A stretch of DNA of 7,352 nucleotides, taken from assembly GCA_017471085.1 (NCBI GenBank), contig JAFUWW010000073.1:1-7352 (forward strand). Direction: 5' to 3'. The DNA is from Bacteroidales bacterium (GTDB lineage: Bacteria > Bacteroidota > Bacteroidia > Bacteroidales > UBA932). Below are positions 6,233-7,352 of the stretch, in pieces. The number at the start of each line of letters is the position of its first letter. The stretch's first letter is position 1. The position numbers were made by a program, and so were the translations under genes. The notes beneath the pieces are model-generated. The model had not been told where the DNA came from. It was given only the letters and a program-made list of their open reading frames with translations, and did not search any database.

Positions 6233-7270
6233 ATGTCACTCTATATTCCAAAGAATTACAAGAACCTGCTCGGGACTACGGAACAGACCGAGAAAGCCAT
6301 CAAAGCCGTCAAGGACATGTTCCAGGTGAACCTGAGCGCCCAGCTGGCCCTGCTGCGGGTCACGGCTCCCATGGTGGTGCTGTCCGGAACCGGCATCAAC
6401 GACGACCTCAACGGCGTGGAGCGGCCGGTGCACTTCCCTATCAAATCCCTGGCCGAACAGCAGGCGGAGGTAGTGCATTCGCTGGCCAAATGGAAGCGTC
6501 TCAAGCTGGCGGAACTGGGCATCGCCCCCGGCCGCGGCATCTATACCGACATGAACGCCCTTCGTCCGGACGAAGATCTGGACAACATCCACTCCATCTA
6601 CGTAGACCAGTGGGACTGGGAAAAGGTGATCCGCGAGGAGGACCGGAACCTGGATTTCCTCAAGAAAACGGTCCGGCGCATCTACGAGGCCGTAAAAGTG
6701 ACCGAGAACAAACTGTACGTGGAGTTCCCGCAGATTGTTCCCGAGCTTCCGGACGAGATCTTCTTCATCCACTCGGAAGAACTCCGGCAGCGTTACCCCG
6801 ACCTTACCCCCAAGGAGCGTGAAAACGCGATTGTCCGGGAGCACAAGGCCGTTTTCATCATCGGCATCGGCGGGAAACTCGGCGACGGCACCATCCATGA
6901 CGGCCGCGCCGCCGACTACGACGACTGGAGCACCTCCACCCCCGACGGGAACGCCGGCCTCAACGGAGACATCCTCCTCTGGAACAACGTTTTAGGAAGC
7001 GCCTTCGAAATCTCCAGCATGGGCATCCGGGTCGATGTGACCGCCATGCGCCGCCAGCTCGCAGAGCGGGACCAGGAGTGGAAAGCCGGCCTCTATTTCC
7101 ACAAGCGCCTGCTTGCCGGCGAACTTCCGCAGACCATCGGCGGCGGTATCGGCCAGTCCCGCCTGTGCATGTTCCTGCTCCGGAAAGCGCACATCGGCGA
7201 AATCCAAAGTGCCATCTGGCCGGAGGACATGCGCACAAAATGCAAGGCCGCAGGTATAGATTTAGTGTAA
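6233..7270 (+). CDS. asnA: Aspartate-ammonia ligase (AsnA-type asparagine synthetase)
   Basis: Makes L-asparagine from L-aspartate, ATP and free ammonia in the cytosol. It is a class II aminoacyl-tRNA-synthetase-like fold, acting as a homodimer in the family, and is unrelated to the glutamine-dependent AsnB. It has 345 residues, close to the E. coli protein (330). Recognisable family segments are VLSGTGINDDLNGVERPV (49-66), VHSLAKWKR (81-89), IYTDMNALR (103-111), YVDQWDWE (123-130), IIGIGGKLGDG (209-219), SSMGIRVD (261-268) and the C-terminal GGGIGQSRLCMFLL (303-316), which resembles the class II motif 3 Gly-rich/Arg region. ATG 6233 is chosen because it gives the conserved MSLYIPKNY start and lies 21 bases after a -7 box. 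The frame stays open further upstream, but that part is antisense to lysC. It is transcribed divergently from lysC, and both enzymes draw on aspartate. Confidence 0.97.
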   Translation: MSLYIPKNYKNLLGTTEQTEKAIKAVKDMFQVNLSAQLALLRVTAPMVVLSGTGINDDLNGVERPVHFPIKSLAEQQAEVVHSLAKWKRLKLAELGIAPGRGIYTDMNALRPDEDLDNIHSIYVDQWDWEKVIREEDRNLDFLKKTVRRIYEAVKVTENKLYVEFPQIVPELPDEIFFIHSEELRQRYPDLTPKERENAIVREHKAVFIIGIGGKLGDGTIHDGRAADYDDWSTSTPDGNAGLNGDILLWNNVLGSAFEISSMGIRVDVTAMRRQLAERDQEWKAGLYFHKRLLAGELPQTIGGGIGQSRLCMFLLRKAHIGEIQSAIWPEDMRTKCKAAGIDLV

Positions 7271-7275
7271 ATAAT

Positions 7276-7306
7276 TTTGGTATTTTAAGAAAAAGTCGTA
7301 AATTTG
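7276..7306 (+). promoter_or_regulatory. Complete Bacteroidota promoter for the tRNA gene
   Basis: TTTG at 7276-7279, a 19-bp spacer, then TAAATTTG at 7299-7306 fits the TTTG-N19-TAnnTTTG consensus of the Bacteroidota primary sigma factor. It lies between the asnA stop and the tRNA, whose first base is 12 bases beyond the -7 box. It is the only promoter in the window with both halves clear. No terminator hairpin is visible between asnA and this promoter, so asnA transcripts may read into the tRNA. Confidence 0.8.
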
Positions 7307-7318
7307 CGGTCCAATCTT

Positions 7319-7352
7319 CTGGATGTAGCGCAGTTGGTAGCGCACCTGGTTA
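7319..7352 (+). tRNA. tRNA gene, 5' part (cut by the window end); possibly tRNA-Pro
   Basis: The sequence fits the first 34 positions of a tRNA: seven acceptor bases (7319-7325, CTGGATG), T8-A9, a perfect D-stem GCGC/GCGC (7328-7331 with 7340-7343) around the loop AGTTGGTA, A26, then the anticodon 5' strand CCTGG (7345-7349) and T32-T33. The last base, A7352, would be position 34, the first anticodon base. A C at position 1 and a GCGC D-stem recall bacterial tRNA-Pro, but the anticodon and 3' half are outside the window. The isotype is therefore a guess, while the tRNA call itself is fairly firm. Confidence 0.8.

Overview
The window looks like ordinary chromosomal amino-acid metabolism from a GC-rich member of the Bacteroidota, probably Bacteroidales. 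The evidence is several copies of the Bacteroidota -7 promoter element (TAnnTTTG) just upstream of genes, the absence of Shine-Dalgarno sequences, and the protein types: a ~345-residue AsnA, a monofunctional LysC next to LysA, and an animal-like urocanase. Genus cannot be told from this sequence.

Layout. Positions 1-2393 (+ strand) carry the 3' part of hutU (urocanate hydratase) and a complete hutH (histidine ammonia-lyase), joined with a single base between stop and start. A 94-bp gap follows. It is almost filled by a long imperfect palindrome (2404-2479) between two convergent genes. Positions 2488-6159 (- strand) carry, in transcription order, lysC (aspartokinase), lysA (diaminopimelate decarboxylase) and hutI (imidazolonepropionase). 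lysC and lysA are again separated by one base. hutI follows lysA after 20 bp but has its own strong -7 box there. A 73-bp divergent promoter region (6160-6232) separates lysC from asnA (ammonia-dependent asparagine synthetase, + strand). After asnA comes a near-textbook Bacteroidota promoter and the first ~34 nt of a tRNA gene cut off by the window end.

How the genes work together. HutH, HutU and HutI are the first three consecutive steps of histidine breakdown (histidine, urocanate, imidazolonepropionate, N-formiminoglutamate). The last step (FtcD, HutG or HutF) is not in the window. LysC and LysA are the first and last dedicated steps from aspartate to lysine. AsnA also consumes aspartate, so the lysC/asnA divergent promoter sits at an aspartate branch point. 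Its two -7 boxes lie inside one 9+9 bp inverted repeat.

I see no mobile element, CRISPR array, defence system or unknown protein family. The points worth a second look are regulatory and architectural: the symmetric divergent promoter, the convergent-gene palindrome, the separation of hutI from hutUH, and a probable near-leaderless hutI transcript.
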